Assembly: GCF_017814975.1 (NCBI RefSeq)
Contig: NZ_JAGIQA010000012.1
Location: 1-64,000 of the forward strand
Source of the DNA: Cupriavidus consociatus
Lineage (GTDB): Bacteria; Pseudomonadota; Gammaproteobacteria; Burkholderiales; Burkholderiaceae
Reading direction: 5' to 3'
DNA length: 64,000 bases
Position numbers and translations under genes: made by a program. The notes beneath the pieces are model-generated. The model was not told where the DNA came from. It searched no databases and saw only the letters and a program-made list of their open reading frames with translations. Shown piece after piece: positions 34,989 to 43,014 of this stretch (positions are counted from its first letter, which is position 1; each line of letters opens with the position of its first letter).

Positions 34989-35393
34989 ATGACAAACTTT
35001 GTCTGGACCCTGCGGGTGTACTGGGAAGACACCGACGCGGGCGGCGTAGTCTTCTACGCCAACTACCTCAAGTTCTTCGAACGGGCCCGCACCGAGTGGC
35101 TGCGTTCGCTCGGTATCGAGCAGCAGGCGCTGGCCGACGAAGCCGGCGTGGTCTTTATCGTCCGTAGCACGGCGGTGGACTACAATGCGCCCGCCCGCCT
35201 CGACGACCAGCTCGAGATCCGCACGCGTATCGACCGGGTCGGCCCGGCCTCGGTCCAGTTCACGCAGAAAGCCTGGCGTGACGAACTGATGCTTGCATCT
35301 GGCGCCATCCGCGTCGGGTGTGTCGATCGAAGCACTTTCCGTCCCGCTCCAATTCCCGCCCCCGTCCTAGCTACCATCAAGTCCGCCCGATGA
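34989..35393 (+). CDS. ybgC: Tol-Pal system-associated acyl-CoA thioesterase YbgC
   Basis: A 134-residue hot-dog-fold thioesterase. The motif VYWEDTDAGGVVFYANYLKFFERARTEWL contains the catalytic Asp of the 4-hydroxybenzoyl-CoA thioesterase class, YWEDTDAGGVVYHANY-type. It is cytoplasmic and acts on acyl-CoA or acyl-ACP; its link to Tol-Pal is genetic and physical rather than fully explained. There is no Shine-Dalgarno, and the only promoter-like element lies a few bases upstream. The stop overlaps the tolQ start (ATGA). Confidence 0.95.
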   Translation: MTNFVWTLRVYWEDTDAGGVVFYANYLKFFERARTEWLRSLGIEQQALADEAGVVFIVRSTAVDYNAPARLDDQLEIRTRIDRVGPASVQFTQKAWRDELMLASGAIRVGCVDRSTFRPAPIPAPVLATIKSAR

Positions 35394-36073
35394 ATCCCGT
35401 GACCGTCACGCAAGACATGTCGATCGTAACGCTGGTGCTCCACGCCAGCCTGCTGGCACAGGCCGTCATGGTGCTGTTGCTCGTCATGTCGCTGTTTTCG
35501 TGGACCTATATCTTCCGCAAGCACCTCGCGCTGCGCTCGGCGCGCACCCAGACCGAGGGGTTCGAGCGCGACTTCTGGGCTGGCGGCGACCTGCAGGCGC
35601 TTTATAACAGCGCCGTCAACAACCGTCACAACACTGGCGCGCTCGAGCGGATCTTCGAATCCGGCATGGGCGAGTTCCTGAAGGCGCGCGAGCGCGGCAA
35701 CGATTCCGGTGCGCTGCTCGACGCCGCCCGCCGTGCCATGCGCGCCGCCTACCAGCGTGAGATGGATGTGCTCGAGTCGCACCTGCCGTTCCTGGCCTCG
35801 GTGGGCTCGGTCAGCCCGTACATCGGCCTGTTCGGCACGGTGTGGGGGATCATGAACGCGTTCCGCGGCCTGTCGAATGTCCAGCAGGCCACGCTGGCAT
35901 CGGTAGCTCCCGGCATTGCCGAAGCGCTGGTGGCCACCGCGATCGGCCTGTTCGCGGCGATCCCGGCGGTGATCGCCTATAACCGCTACGCCACCGAAAT
36001 CGACCGCCTCGCGATCCGTTTCGAAAGCTTCATGGAAGAGTTCCTGAACATCCTGCAACGGCAGACCCGCTAA
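35390..36073 (+). CDS. tolQ: TolQ, inner-membrane proton channel protein of Tol-Pal
   Basis: A 227-residue MotA/TolQ/ExbB-family protein. It has three membrane helices: residues about 14-35 (LVLHASLLAQAVMVLLLVMSLFSW), and the pair around VSPYIGLFGTVWGIMNAF and ALVATAIGLFAAIPAVIAYN, which carry the conserved channel threonines. The ATG at 35390 overlaps the ybgC stop, so the longer frame from 35318 is rejected. TolQ and TolR use the proton gradient to drive TolA for outer-membrane constriction at division. Confidence 0.96.
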   Translation: MNPVTVTQDMSIVTLVLHASLLAQAVMVLLLVMSLFSWTYIFRKHLALRSARTQTEGFERDFWAGGDLQALYNSAVNNRHNTGALERIFESGMGEFLKARERGNDSGALLDAARRAMRAAYQREMDVLESHLPFLASVGSVSPYIGLFGTVWGIMNAFRGLSNVQQATLASVAPGIAEALVATAIGLFAAIPAVIAYNRYATEIDRLAIRFESFMEEFLNILQRQTR

Positions 36074-36137
36074 CCGAATCCAAGACAGGCAGTCCGGGTG
36101 ACCGGCCCGGGCTCCAGTCGTTTCCAGGAGTCCTGCA

Positions 36138-36581
36138 ATGGCAGCCATTCAGCGCCGCGGCGGTTCGCGCCGCCGGGCAAGCGCCGACATCAACGTCGTG
36201 CCTTATATCGACGTCATGCTCGTGCTGCTGGTCATCTTCATGGTGGCAGCGCCGATCGTGAGCCCCGCCACTGTGGACTTGCCCACCGTGGCCAACGCCA
36301 CGCCGCAGCAGAAGGCGCCGCCGATCGTCGTCACTGTGCACGAGAATGGCGACCTGACCGCGCGCGGCAAGGACAACGCCGGCAATGCCTTCGAGCGCAA
36401 GCTCGACAAGCAGGGCCTGCTCGATTTCGTGCACCAGCGCCAGAACGAGAACCCGGACCAGCCGGTGGTGATCGCCGCCGACCGTTCGGTGAAGTACGAA
36501 GCCGTGCTCGATGTCATGTCGGTCCTGAAGGCCGACGGCATCAAGCGCGTGGGCCTGATGGTCAAGTCCAAGACTTCCTGA
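36138..36581 (+). CDS. tolR: TolR, inner-membrane proton channel protein of Tol-Pal
   Basis: A 147-residue ExbD/TolR-type protein with one membrane helix. The sequence SADINVVPYIDVMLVLLVIFMVAAP contains the essential channel aspartate in the DVMLVLL part. The periplasmic domain ends in VVIAADRSVKYEAVLDVMSVLKADGIKRVGLMVK. It has a good GGAG-like site (TTTCCAGGAGTCCTGCA) and follows tolQ by 64 bp. Confidence 0.96.
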   Translation: MAAIQRRGGSRRRASADINVVPYIDVMLVLLVIFMVAAPIVSPATVDLPTVANATPQQKAPPIVVTVHENGDLTARGKDNAGNAFERKLDKQGLLDFVHQRQNENPDQPVVIAADRSVKYEAVLDVMSVLKADGIKRVGLMVKSKTS

Positions 36582-36651
36582 CGCGTTGAACCCGTATTGA
36601 AGCCGCATTGATGCGCCCGACTGACAGCCATTGCGATTGCCGTTGCGCCCG

Positions 36652-37749
36652 ATGAATACCGTCGCCGCCTATCCCTACCAGCCGGTGAAAGAGCGGGGAA
36701 CCATGCGTTCCTTCGTGCTCGCGCTCGTCATGCACCTGCTGCTGGGCATCGTGCTGTATTACGGCGTGCACTGGCAGAGCAGCACGCCGGTCGGCGCCGA
36801 GGCCGAGCTGTGGGAAGAGATCCCCGCCGCCACCGCGCCGCCACCGCCGCCGCGCGAACCCGAGCCGGTGGTGCAGCCGCGCCCCGTGCCCGCGCCGCCG
36901 GCGCCGCAGGTGAAGAGCAAGGTCGAGGAAGACGCCGACATCGCGCTCGAAAAGAAGAAGCGCCAGGCCGAGGCTGCCGCGCGCGAGGAAGCCGAGCGCA
37001 AGGAAACCGCCCGCAAGGAGGCCGTGCGCAAGGAAGAGGCGCGCAAGGAAGAGGCCCGGAAGGAAGAGGCTCGCAAGGACGCGGCGCGCAAGGAAGCCGA
37101 GCGCAAAGAGGCTGAACGCAAGGAAGCCGAACGCAAGGAAGCCGAACGCAAGGAAGCCGAACGCAAGGAAGCGCAGCGCAAGGAAGACGCGAAGAAAAAA
37201 GCCGCACAGCAGGAGCAGGATCGCAAGGAACAGGCCGAGCGCGAACGCAAGGAAGCCGCAGACGCCAAGGCCAGGGCGCAGGCCGACGCCAAGGCGAAGG
37301 CCCAGGCCGAGGCCAAGGCCAAGGCACAGGCCGATGCCAAGGCCAAGGCGCAGTCGGAGGCGGCTGCCAATGCACAGCGCAAGAGCGAGCTGGCGCGCCT
37401 GCAGGCGCTGGCCGGCGGCGGCGCCGGTGGCGGTGGCGTGGGCAGCACGACCGGCGCGGGCGCCGGGGGTGGCGGCAAGGCGTCGCCAGGTTATGCCGAC
37501 CGCGTGCGCCGCCGGGTGAAGCCGAACATCGTGTTCACGGAAGACGTGCCGGGCAACCCGAGCGCGGTGGTATCGGTGCGACTGGCGCCTGACGGCTCGC
37601 TGATGTCGGCGCGGCTGTCCAAGTCCAGCGGCAATTCGTCGTGGGACAACGCCGTGCTGCGCGCGGTCGAACGTTCCGACCCGCTGCCGCGCGACGAGGA
37701 CGGCAAGGCGCCGGCCAGCTTTACCATCACCTTCCGGCCGAAGGACTGA
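36652..37749 (+). CDS. tolA: TolA, periplasm-spanning protein of Tol-Pal
   Basis: A 365-residue protein with three regions. A short cytoplasmic tail leads to one membrane helix (SFVLALVMHLLLGIVLYYGV). A long charged helical domain of Lys/Glu/Ala/Arg repeats covers about residues 95-245, and a C-terminal TonB/TolA-like domain (YADRVRRRVKPNIVF and later PAFSVTF-like ASFTITFRPKD) binds TolB/Pal. The helical part contains near-exact repeats of a 15-bp unit encoding EAERK at 37093-37167. The ATG at 36652 is preferred to a TTG at 36631. Confidence 0.95.
   Translation: MNTVAAYPYQPVKERGTMRSFVLALVMHLLLGIVLYYGVHWQSSTPVGAEAELWEEIPAATAPPPPPREPEPVVQPRPVPAPPAPQVKSKVEEDADIALEKKKRQAEAAAREEAERKETARKEAVRKEEARKEEARKEEARKDAARKEAERKEAERKEAERKEAERKEAERKEAQRKEDAKKKAAQQEQDRKEQAERERKEAADAKARAQADAKAKAQAEAKAKAQADAKAKAQSEAAANAQRKSELARLQALAGGGAGGGGVGSTTGAGAGGGGKASPGYADRVRRRVKPNIVFTEDVPGNPSAVVSVRLAPDGSLMSARLSKSSGNSSWDNAVLRAVERSDPLPRDEDGKAPASFTITFRPKD
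37093..37167 (+). repeat. 15-bp tandem repeat inside tolA
   Basis: About five copies of GAAGCCGAACGCAAG (coding EAERK), three of them identical in a row. Such repeats can change copy number by slippage without shifting the frame. Confidence 0.8.
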
Positions 37750-37955
37750 GTGACCGGCACGCCATGATTTGCAACATAATGCAACCTTCATCGCCGGCTT
37801 TCAGTCCCATCGCTACGATGGCAGGTTGCCTGACGCAGCCGGCAGTGTGCAGACCGCACGCACAACGGGGATGCGCCATGCGCGGTCCTGCCCGTGTTGC
37901 CGTCTGCCTGATTCCTGCCGTGCCCGACGAATCTTGAAATCGACTGAGGAGCAGC

Positions 37956-39308
37956 ATGCGAAAGCTTTGGGCCCCCAACTGGCTGTCCGAGAGGCGGCAA
38001 CATGCAAACCAACGAGCCGCCCGCCGGGCGGGACGCCGCGCGCTGATGGCGTGGCTGGCCGCCGCGCTGACCGTGGCCGCCGGCGCCGCGCACGCGCAGC
38101 TCAACGTTGAAATCTCCGGGGTCGGCTCCAGCCAGATCCCGGTCGCCACCGCCAATTTCCAGGGCGAGGCCCAGGCCCCGCAGAACCTGACCGCGATCAT
38201 TCGCGCCGACCTGGCGCGCAGCGGCCGCCTGCGCAATGTCGACCCGGGCGGCGCCACGGTGGCGGAATCCGCCAATGTCGACCTGGGCAGCTGGAAGTCG
38301 CGCGGCGCCGACGCCTTCGTCGCCGGCAGCGTGACCCCGGCCGGCGGCGGCCAGTACGAGGTGCGTTTCCGCCTGTACGACACGGTCAAGGGCCAGAGCC
38401 TGGGCGGGCTGGCCTTCACCGTCAACCAGGGCCAGCTGCGCGTGACCGCGCACAAGATCGCCGACTACATCTATGAAAAGCTGCTGGGCGAGCGCGGCGT
38501 GTTTGCCACGCGCCTGTCGTACGTGTCCAAGGTGGGCGGCAAGTACCAGCTGCTGATCTCGGACTCGGACGGCCAGAACTCGCAGGTTGCGCTGAGCAGC
38601 AACGAGCCGATCATTTCGCCGTCGTGGTCGCCGGACGGCCGCCGCGTGGCCTATGTCTCGTTCGAAGCCAAGAAGCCGGTGGTGTACGTGCACGACCTGG
38701 CCAGCGGCAAGCGCACGCTGGTGTCGAACCAGAAGGGCAACAACAGCGCGCCGTCGTGGTCGCCTGACGGCCAGCGCCTGGCGCTGGCGCTGTCGCGCGA
38801 CGGCAATACCCAGATCTACCAGGTGAACGCCGACGGTTCTGGCATCCGCCGCCTGTCGCGCAGCAGCGCCATCGACACCGAGCCGCAGTACTCGCCCGAT
38901 GGCCGCAGCATCTACTTCACCAGCGACCGCGGCGGTGCGCCGCAGGTCTATCGCATGCCCGCCGGCGGCGAAGAAGCCGGCGGTGCGCAACGTGTCACCT
39001 TCAAGGGCAGCTACAACGTGAGCCCGCGCATCTCGCCGGACGGCAAGTACCTGGCATACATCTCGCGCGCGGGCGGCTTCAAGCTGCAACTGCAGGACCT
39101 GAGCAACGGCGACGTGACGTCGCTGACGGATACGGCCAACGACGAAGCCCCGAGCTTTGCCGCCAACGGCAAGTACATTCTCTATGCCACCCGCGTGGGC
39201 GGTCGCGCGGTGCTGGCGGCGGTGTCCACTGACGGGCGTACCCGGCAGGTTCTGTCCCTCCAGTCCGGCGATGTTCGCGAGCCGTCCTGGGGTCCTTTCA
39301 TGCAATAA
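37956..39308 (+). CDS. tolB: TolB, periplasmic beta-propeller protein of Tol-Pal
   Basis: A 450-residue protein with a good AGGAGCAGC site before the ATG. The N-terminal region is long (about 48 residues) before the mature start [15 protein letters not shown], with the hydrophobic core [18 protein letters not shown]. The TolB N-domain is followed by a six-bladed propeller with repeated blade motifs [50 protein letters not shown] and [15 protein letters not shown]. TolB links TolA to Pal at the division site. A 206-bp gap separates it from tolA. Confidence 0.96.
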   Translation: MRKLWAPNWLSERRQHANQRAARRAGRRALMAWLAAALTVAAGAAHAQLNVEISGVGSSQIPVATANFQGEAQAPQNLTAIIRADLARSGRLRNVDPGGATVAESANVDLGSWKSRGADAFVAGSVTPAGGGQYEVRFRLYDTVKGQSLGGLAFTVNQGQLRVTAHKIADYIYEKLLGERGVFATRLSYVSKVGGKYQLLISDSDGQNSQVALSSNEPIISPSWSPDGRRVAYVSFEAKKPVVYVHDLASGKRTLVSNQKGNNSAPSWSPDGQRLALALSRDGNTQIYQVNADGSGIRRLSRSSAIDTEPQYSPDGRSIYFTSDRGGAPQVYRMPAGGEEAGGAQRVTFKGSYNVSPRISPDGKYLAYISRAGGFKLQLQDLSNGDVTSLTDTANDEAPSFAANGKYILYATRVGGRAVLAAVSTDGRTRQVLSLQSGDVREPSWGPFMQ

Positions 39309-39323
39309 CAGGAGTCATTCACT

Positions 39324-39833
39324 ATGCCCCAACTGATGAGCAAAGCCCTTGCCGTCGCCGCACTGCTGGCCCTGGGTGCCTGCAGCTCCGGCGTCAAGCT
39401 GGACGACACCGCCAACGCCGGCGCCGGCAAGGCCGGCACGGGTGCTGACCCGCGTGCCGTCACGCCGGTGACCGCCGCCGATCCGCTGAACGACCCGAAC
39501 AGCCCGCTGGCCAAGCGCAGCGTGTACTTCGACTTCGACAGCTACACGGTCAAGTCCGACTACCAGGGCATGCTGACCGAGCACGCCAAGTACCTGGGCG
39601 GCAACAAGGGCCGCAAGATCCTGATCCAGGGCAACACCGACGAGCGTGGCACCAGTGAGTACAACCTGGCGCTGGGCCAGAAGCGCGCCGAAGCCGTGCG
39701 CCGTTCGCTGGCCTCGATGGGCGTGCCCGACGGCCAGATGGAAGCCGTGAGCCTGGGCAAGGAAAAGCCCAAGGCCACCGGCCACGATGAAGCCTCGTGG
39801 GCGGAAAACCGCCGCGCGGACATCAACTACTGA
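39324..39833 (+). CDS. pal: Peptidoglycan-associated lipoprotein Pal
   Basis: A 169-residue outer-membrane lipoprotein. The lipobox LLALGAC places the lipidated cysteine at about residue 17. The OmpA-like domain begins near SVYFDFDSYTVKSDYQ and contains the peptidoglycan-binding region GNTDERGTSEYNLALGQKRAEAV, then SLGKEKPKATGHDEASWAENRRADINY. A CAGGAG site lies upstream. It is anchored in the outer membrane and recruited by Tol-Pal at the septum. Confidence 0.97.
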   Translation: MPQLMSKALAVAALLALGACSSGVKLDDTANAGAGKAGTGADPRAVTPVTAADPLNDPNSPLAKRSVYFDFDSYTVKSDYQGMLTEHAKYLGGNKGRKILIQGNTDERGTSEYNLALGQKRAEAVRRSLASMGVPDGQMEAVSLGKEKPKATGHDEASWAENRRADINY

Positions 39834-39851
39834 TCTGCGGACTGACCCTCC

Positions 39852-40610
39852 ATGAAAGCACGCGTATCCACCCTGTTGTGGCTTGCCGCCGTCGCCGGCG
39901 GCGGCATGCTGCCGCTCACGCAGGCGCATGCCGGTGTGTTCGACGATGACGAGGCACGCAAGGCGGTCATCGGCCTGCGCGACCAGTTCAATGGTTTCCA
40001 GGCGACCGCCACGCAGCGCATCGAGCAGAACAGCCGCACCACGCTCGACATGCAGAACCAGCTCGAAGGCATGCGCCAGGAAGTGGCGCGACTGCGCGGC
40101 CAGAACGAAGTGCTGCAGAACACGGTGGACACGCTGCAGAAGCAGCAGAAGGACTACTACGCCGACCTCGATGCGCGCCTGAAGAAATTCGAGCCGCAAC
40201 AGGTCACGGTCGAGGGCCGCGAAGGCGTGTCGCAGCCGGGCGAAAAGCCCGAATACGATGCTGCGCTCAAGCAGTTCCAGGCGGGCGACTTCAAGAGCGC
40301 CGGGAGTTCATTCTCGTCGTTCGTGAAGAAGTACCCGCAGAGCCCGTACCTGCCGCTGGCGCAGTACTGGCTCGGCAACTCGCTGTATGCGCAGCGTGAC
40401 TACAAGGGGTCCACCTTCGTGCTGCAGAACATGGTCAACGCCAACCCGACGCATCCCAAGGTGCCGGACGCGATGATCGCCATTGCCAACAACCAGCTCG
40501 AGTCCGGCCAGAAGGCGGCCGCGCGCAAGACGCTGGAGCAGGTGGTGGCCAAGTATCCGGGCACCGAAGGCGCGCAGGCGGCGAGCAACCGGCTGAAGAC
40601 GCTGAAGTAA
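39852..40610 (+). CDS. cpoB: Cell division coordinator CpoB (YbgF)
   Basis: A 252-residue periplasmic protein with signal peptide (to about residue 26, AHA). A coiled-coil trimerisation region (RDQFNGFQATATQRIEQNSRTT to NTVDTLQKQQKDYYADLDARL) is followed by TPR repeats starting YDAALKQFQAGDFKSAGSSFSSFVKKYPQSPYLPLAQYWLGNSLYAQ. CpoB links Tol to peptidoglycan synthase PBP1B during constriction. It is the last gene of the tol-pal operon and is followed by a terminator hairpin with a TTCG loop. Confidence 0.95.
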   Translation: MKARVSTLLWLAAVAGGGMLPLTQAHAGVFDDDEARKAVIGLRDQFNGFQATATQRIEQNSRTTLDMQNQLEGMRQEVARLRGQNEVLQNTVDTLQKQQKDYYADLDARLKKFEPQQVTVEGREGVSQPGEKPEYDAALKQFQAGDFKSAGSSFSSFVKKYPQSPYLPLAQYWLGNSLYAQRDYKGSTFVLQNMVNANPTHPKVPDAMIAIANNQLESGQKAAARKTLEQVVAKYPGTEGAQAASNRLKTLK

Positions 40611-40641
40611 GCGTCGGCGGCGGCGCGCCGCCTGCTGCTGC

Positions 40642-40666
40642 AAGGCTCGCTTCGGCGGGCCTTTTT
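40642..40666 (+). terminator. Terminator of the tol-pal operon
   Basis: AAGGCTCGC/GCGGGCCTT stem with a TTCG tetraloop, followed by a T-run. Confidence 0.88.
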
Positions 40667-40736
40667 CGTTTGTCGCGCTAGAATATGTGATTCGCCTGAA
40701 TGTTCTTGCGCGCCGCCCCCGACGCGCCCCCGCACC

Positions 40737-41420
40737 ATGACCAAACGCGCCATCGTCCTGCTTTCCGGCGGACTCGACTCCGCCACCGTACTTGCCATGG
40801 CCCGCGCCCAGGGTTTCGAGACCTATGCGCTGTCGATGCGCTATGGCCAGCGCCATTCTTCTGAACTGGAGGCCGCGAAGCGCGTGGCCGCGGCGCTGGG
40901 CGCCAGCCGCCACGAAATCGTCGACCTCGACCTGCGCCGCTTCGGCGGTTCGGCGCTGACCGACGACACGCTGGAAGTGCCCACCGACGGCGCCACCGGA
41001 GGCATTCCCGTCACCTATGTGCCGGCGCGCAACACCATCATGCTGTCGCTGGCACTCGGCTGGGCCGAGGCCGTGGGCGGGCGCGACCTTTTCTTCGGCG
41101 CCAATGCGGTGGACTACTCTGGCTATCCCGATTGCCGGCCTGAGTACGTCACCGCCTACGAAACCCTGGCCAACCTCGCCACCAAGGCGGGCGTCGAGGG
41201 CGACCGCTTCCGCGTGCACGCGCCCATCATCGACATGACCAAGGCCGAGATCATCTGCGCCGGCATCGGCCTGGGCGTGGACTACAGCCTGACGGTGTCG
41301 TGCTACCAGGCCGACGACGACGGCCGCGCCTGCGGCGTGTGCGACTCGTGCCGCATCCGCCGCGCCGGCTTCGAGGCCGCCGGCGTGCCCGACCCGACCC
41401 GATACCAGGGCGCCGCCTGA
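40737..41420 (+). CDS. queC: 7-cyano-7-deazaguanine synthase QueC
   Basis: QueC makes preQ0 from CDG with ATP and ammonia in queuosine synthesis. The 227-residue protein has the N-type ATP pyrophosphatase loop [15 protein letters not shown] and [19 protein letters not shown]. The C-terminal zinc site is [25 protein letters not shown] (four cysteines). No preQ1 riboswitch was seen upstream. The next gene starts 44 bp downstream. Confidence 0.97.
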   Translation: MTKRAIVLLSGGLDSATVLAMARAQGFETYALSMRYGQRHSSELEAAKRVAAALGASRHEIVDLDLRRFGGSALTDDTLEVPTDGATGGIPVTYVPARNTIMLSLALGWAEAVGGRDLFFGANAVDYSGYPDCRPEYVTAYETLANLATKAGVEGDRFRVHAPIIDMTKAEIICAGIGLGVDYSLTVSCYQADDDGRACGVCDSCRIRRAGFEAAGVPDPTRYQGAA

Positions 41421-41464
41421 ACTTTCGAACCGAACGCCGCCAGAAGCCGTCTCCTCCCAACGAC

Positions 41465-42580
41465 ATGCCTGAAATTGACCTTGCCGCGCTCTCGCGCACC
41501 GTGCTGCTGAGCACGTTCGTCCTGACCTTCCTGTTCGGCGCGGTGCTGCAGCGCACGCACTTCTGCACCATGGGCGCGGTCTCCGACGTGGTCAACATGG
41601 GCGACTGGACCCGTGCGCGCATGTGGGGCCTGGCGATTGGCGTGGCCATGATCGGCACCGGCGTGCTGGCCTGGACTGGCGTGGTCGATCCGACCAAGAC
41701 CATCTACACCGCCAGCAAGCTGGGCTGGCTGTCGGCGCTGGCGGGCGGGCTGATGTTCGGCTTCGGCATGGTGCTGGCATCGGGCTGCGGCAGCAAGACG
41801 CTGGTGCGCATCGGCGCCGGCAACCTGAAGTCGCTGGTGGTGTTCGTGTTCCTGGGGCTGTCGGCGTATATGACGCTGCGCGGCCTGTTCGGCGTGGTGC
41901 GCGTCAATACCGTCGACGCGGTGGCGGTCACGCTGCAGACCACGCAGGACCTGCCGTCGGTGCTGGCGCAAGGAACCGGCGTGGCGCGTGGCGCGTTGCA
42001 GCTTGGGCTGGGGCTGCTGCTGGGCGGCGTGCTGGTGGTGTGGGCGCTCGCGGGCCGCGGCTTCCGCTCGTTCGACAACCTGCTCGGCGGCGTTGGCGTG
42101 GGCCTGATCATCGTGGCGATGTGGTACGTGTCCGGCCAACTGGGCTACGTCGCCGAGGATCCGAATACGCTCGAAGAACTGTTCGTGTCGACCAACTCGG
42201 GCCGCATGGAAAGCCTGAGCTTCGTCGCGCCTTACGCCTATACGCTCGACTGGCTGATGATGTTCAGCGACAAGAGCAAGGTGCTGACCATCGGCATCGT
42301 CAGCGTGTTCGGCGTAATCGCCGGCGCGGCGGTCTATGCGCTGGCCACGCGCACGTTCCGCTGGGAAGGCTTCGGCAATGCCGAGGACGTGGCCAACCAT
42401 ATGGTCGGCGGTATCCTGATGGGGGCGGGCGGCGTGACCGCGCTGGGCTGCACGGTGGGGCAGGGCCTGTCGGGCGTGTCGACGCTGGCAATCGGGTCCT
42501 TTATCGCGCTGGCCGGCATCCTTCTGGGTGCGGTGCTGGCGTTCCGCTACCAGATGTGGCGGCTGGAACGCATGGTGTGA
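41465..42580 (+). CDS. YeeE/YedE-family (TsuA-like) membrane transporter
   Basis: A 371-residue protein with about nine to ten membrane helices. It contains the YeeE/YedE motifs LQRTHFCTMGAVSD, ASGCGSKTLVRIGAGNLKSL and ALGCTVGQGLSGVSTLA. Their conserved cysteines line the thiosulfate path in the characterised TsuA transporter. The sequence holds two homologous halves, as full-length members do. It probably imports thiosulfate or another sulfur anion; a selenium-related role cannot be ruled out. An ATG at 41465 agrees with the family start. Location next to queC gives no functional hint. Confidence 0.85.
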   Translation: MPEIDLAALSRTVLLSTFVLTFLFGAVLQRTHFCTMGAVSDVVNMGDWTRARMWGLAIGVAMIGTGVLAWTGVVDPTKTIYTASKLGWLSALAGGLMFGFGMVLASGCGSKTLVRIGAGNLKSLVVFVFLGLSAYMTLRGLFGVVRVNTVDAVAVTLQTTQDLPSVLAQGTGVARGALQLGLGLLLGGVLVVWALAGRGFRSFDNLLGGVGVGLIIVAMWYVSGQLGYVAEDPNTLEELFVSTNSGRMESLSFVAPYAYTLDWLMMFSDKSKVLTIGIVSVFGVIAGAAVYALATRTFRWEGFGNAEDVANHMVGGILMGAGGVTALGCTVGQGLSGVSTLAIGSFIALAGILLGAVLAFRYQMWRLERMV

Positions 42581-42591
42581 ATGACGAACGC

Positions 42592-42621
42592 TTGACAGTC
42601 CGGAAACTGTGTCACTATAAT
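42592..42621 (+). promoter_or_regulatory. Consensus promoter of tRNA-Lys
   Basis: TTGACA (42592-42597) and TATAAT (42616-42621) are both perfect and are 18 bp apart. The tRNA begins 17 bp after the -10. Confidence 0.9.
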
Positions 42622-42638
42622 CGCGGTTCTGTTTTTTC

Positions 42639-42714
42639 GGGTCGTTAGCTCAGTCGGTAGAGCAGCGGACTTTTAATCCGTTGGTCGCGTGTTCGAGTCA
42701 CGCACGACCCACCA
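42639..42714 (+). tRNA. tRNA-Lys (anticodon TTT)
   Basis: The 76-nt gene with encoded CCA has acceptor stem GGGTCGT/ACGACCC, D loop AGCTCAGTCGGTAGAGC and anticodon loop CTTTTAA giving TTT. The T arm reads CGCGTGTTCGAGTCACGCG-like sequence. Confidence 0.97.
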
Positions 42715-42728
42715 GCATTCGAAGTACA

Positions 42729-42764
42729 CGAAGGCCTGCGCAATGCGCAGGCCTTCGTCGTTTT
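42729..42764 (+). terminator. Terminator after tRNA-Lys
   Basis: A 13-bp stem (core AAGGCCTGCGC/GCGCAGGCCTT) with loop AAT, followed by TCGTTTT. From here to 43014 no gene or clear signal is seen. Confidence 0.85.
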
Positions 42765-43014
42765 CAGGTCGCGAAACGCATCCTCCAGGGGATGCGGTCT
42801 CCGTCTCCTCGCGTTGCGCACACCCCAGGCGATGCCGCCGCAGCCGCCGGCGTGCAGATTCCAGCGCAAAAAGCCCGCGAAATCATTGGTTTAACCAGAT
42901 CGAGTTAGAGACTTGTTGTCTTATCCACATGAGAATGAGCAGCGGACCGGCCATGGCAGGCGCGGCGGGAGACACAGAATGAATTGAGCCGGGCCACCAC
43001 CGGCAGGATTCCAT

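Noticed and set aside
40670..40736. Possible preQ1 riboswitch before queC
   Set aside because: The gap is short and lacks the C-rich loop and A-rich tail of preQ1 aptamers.
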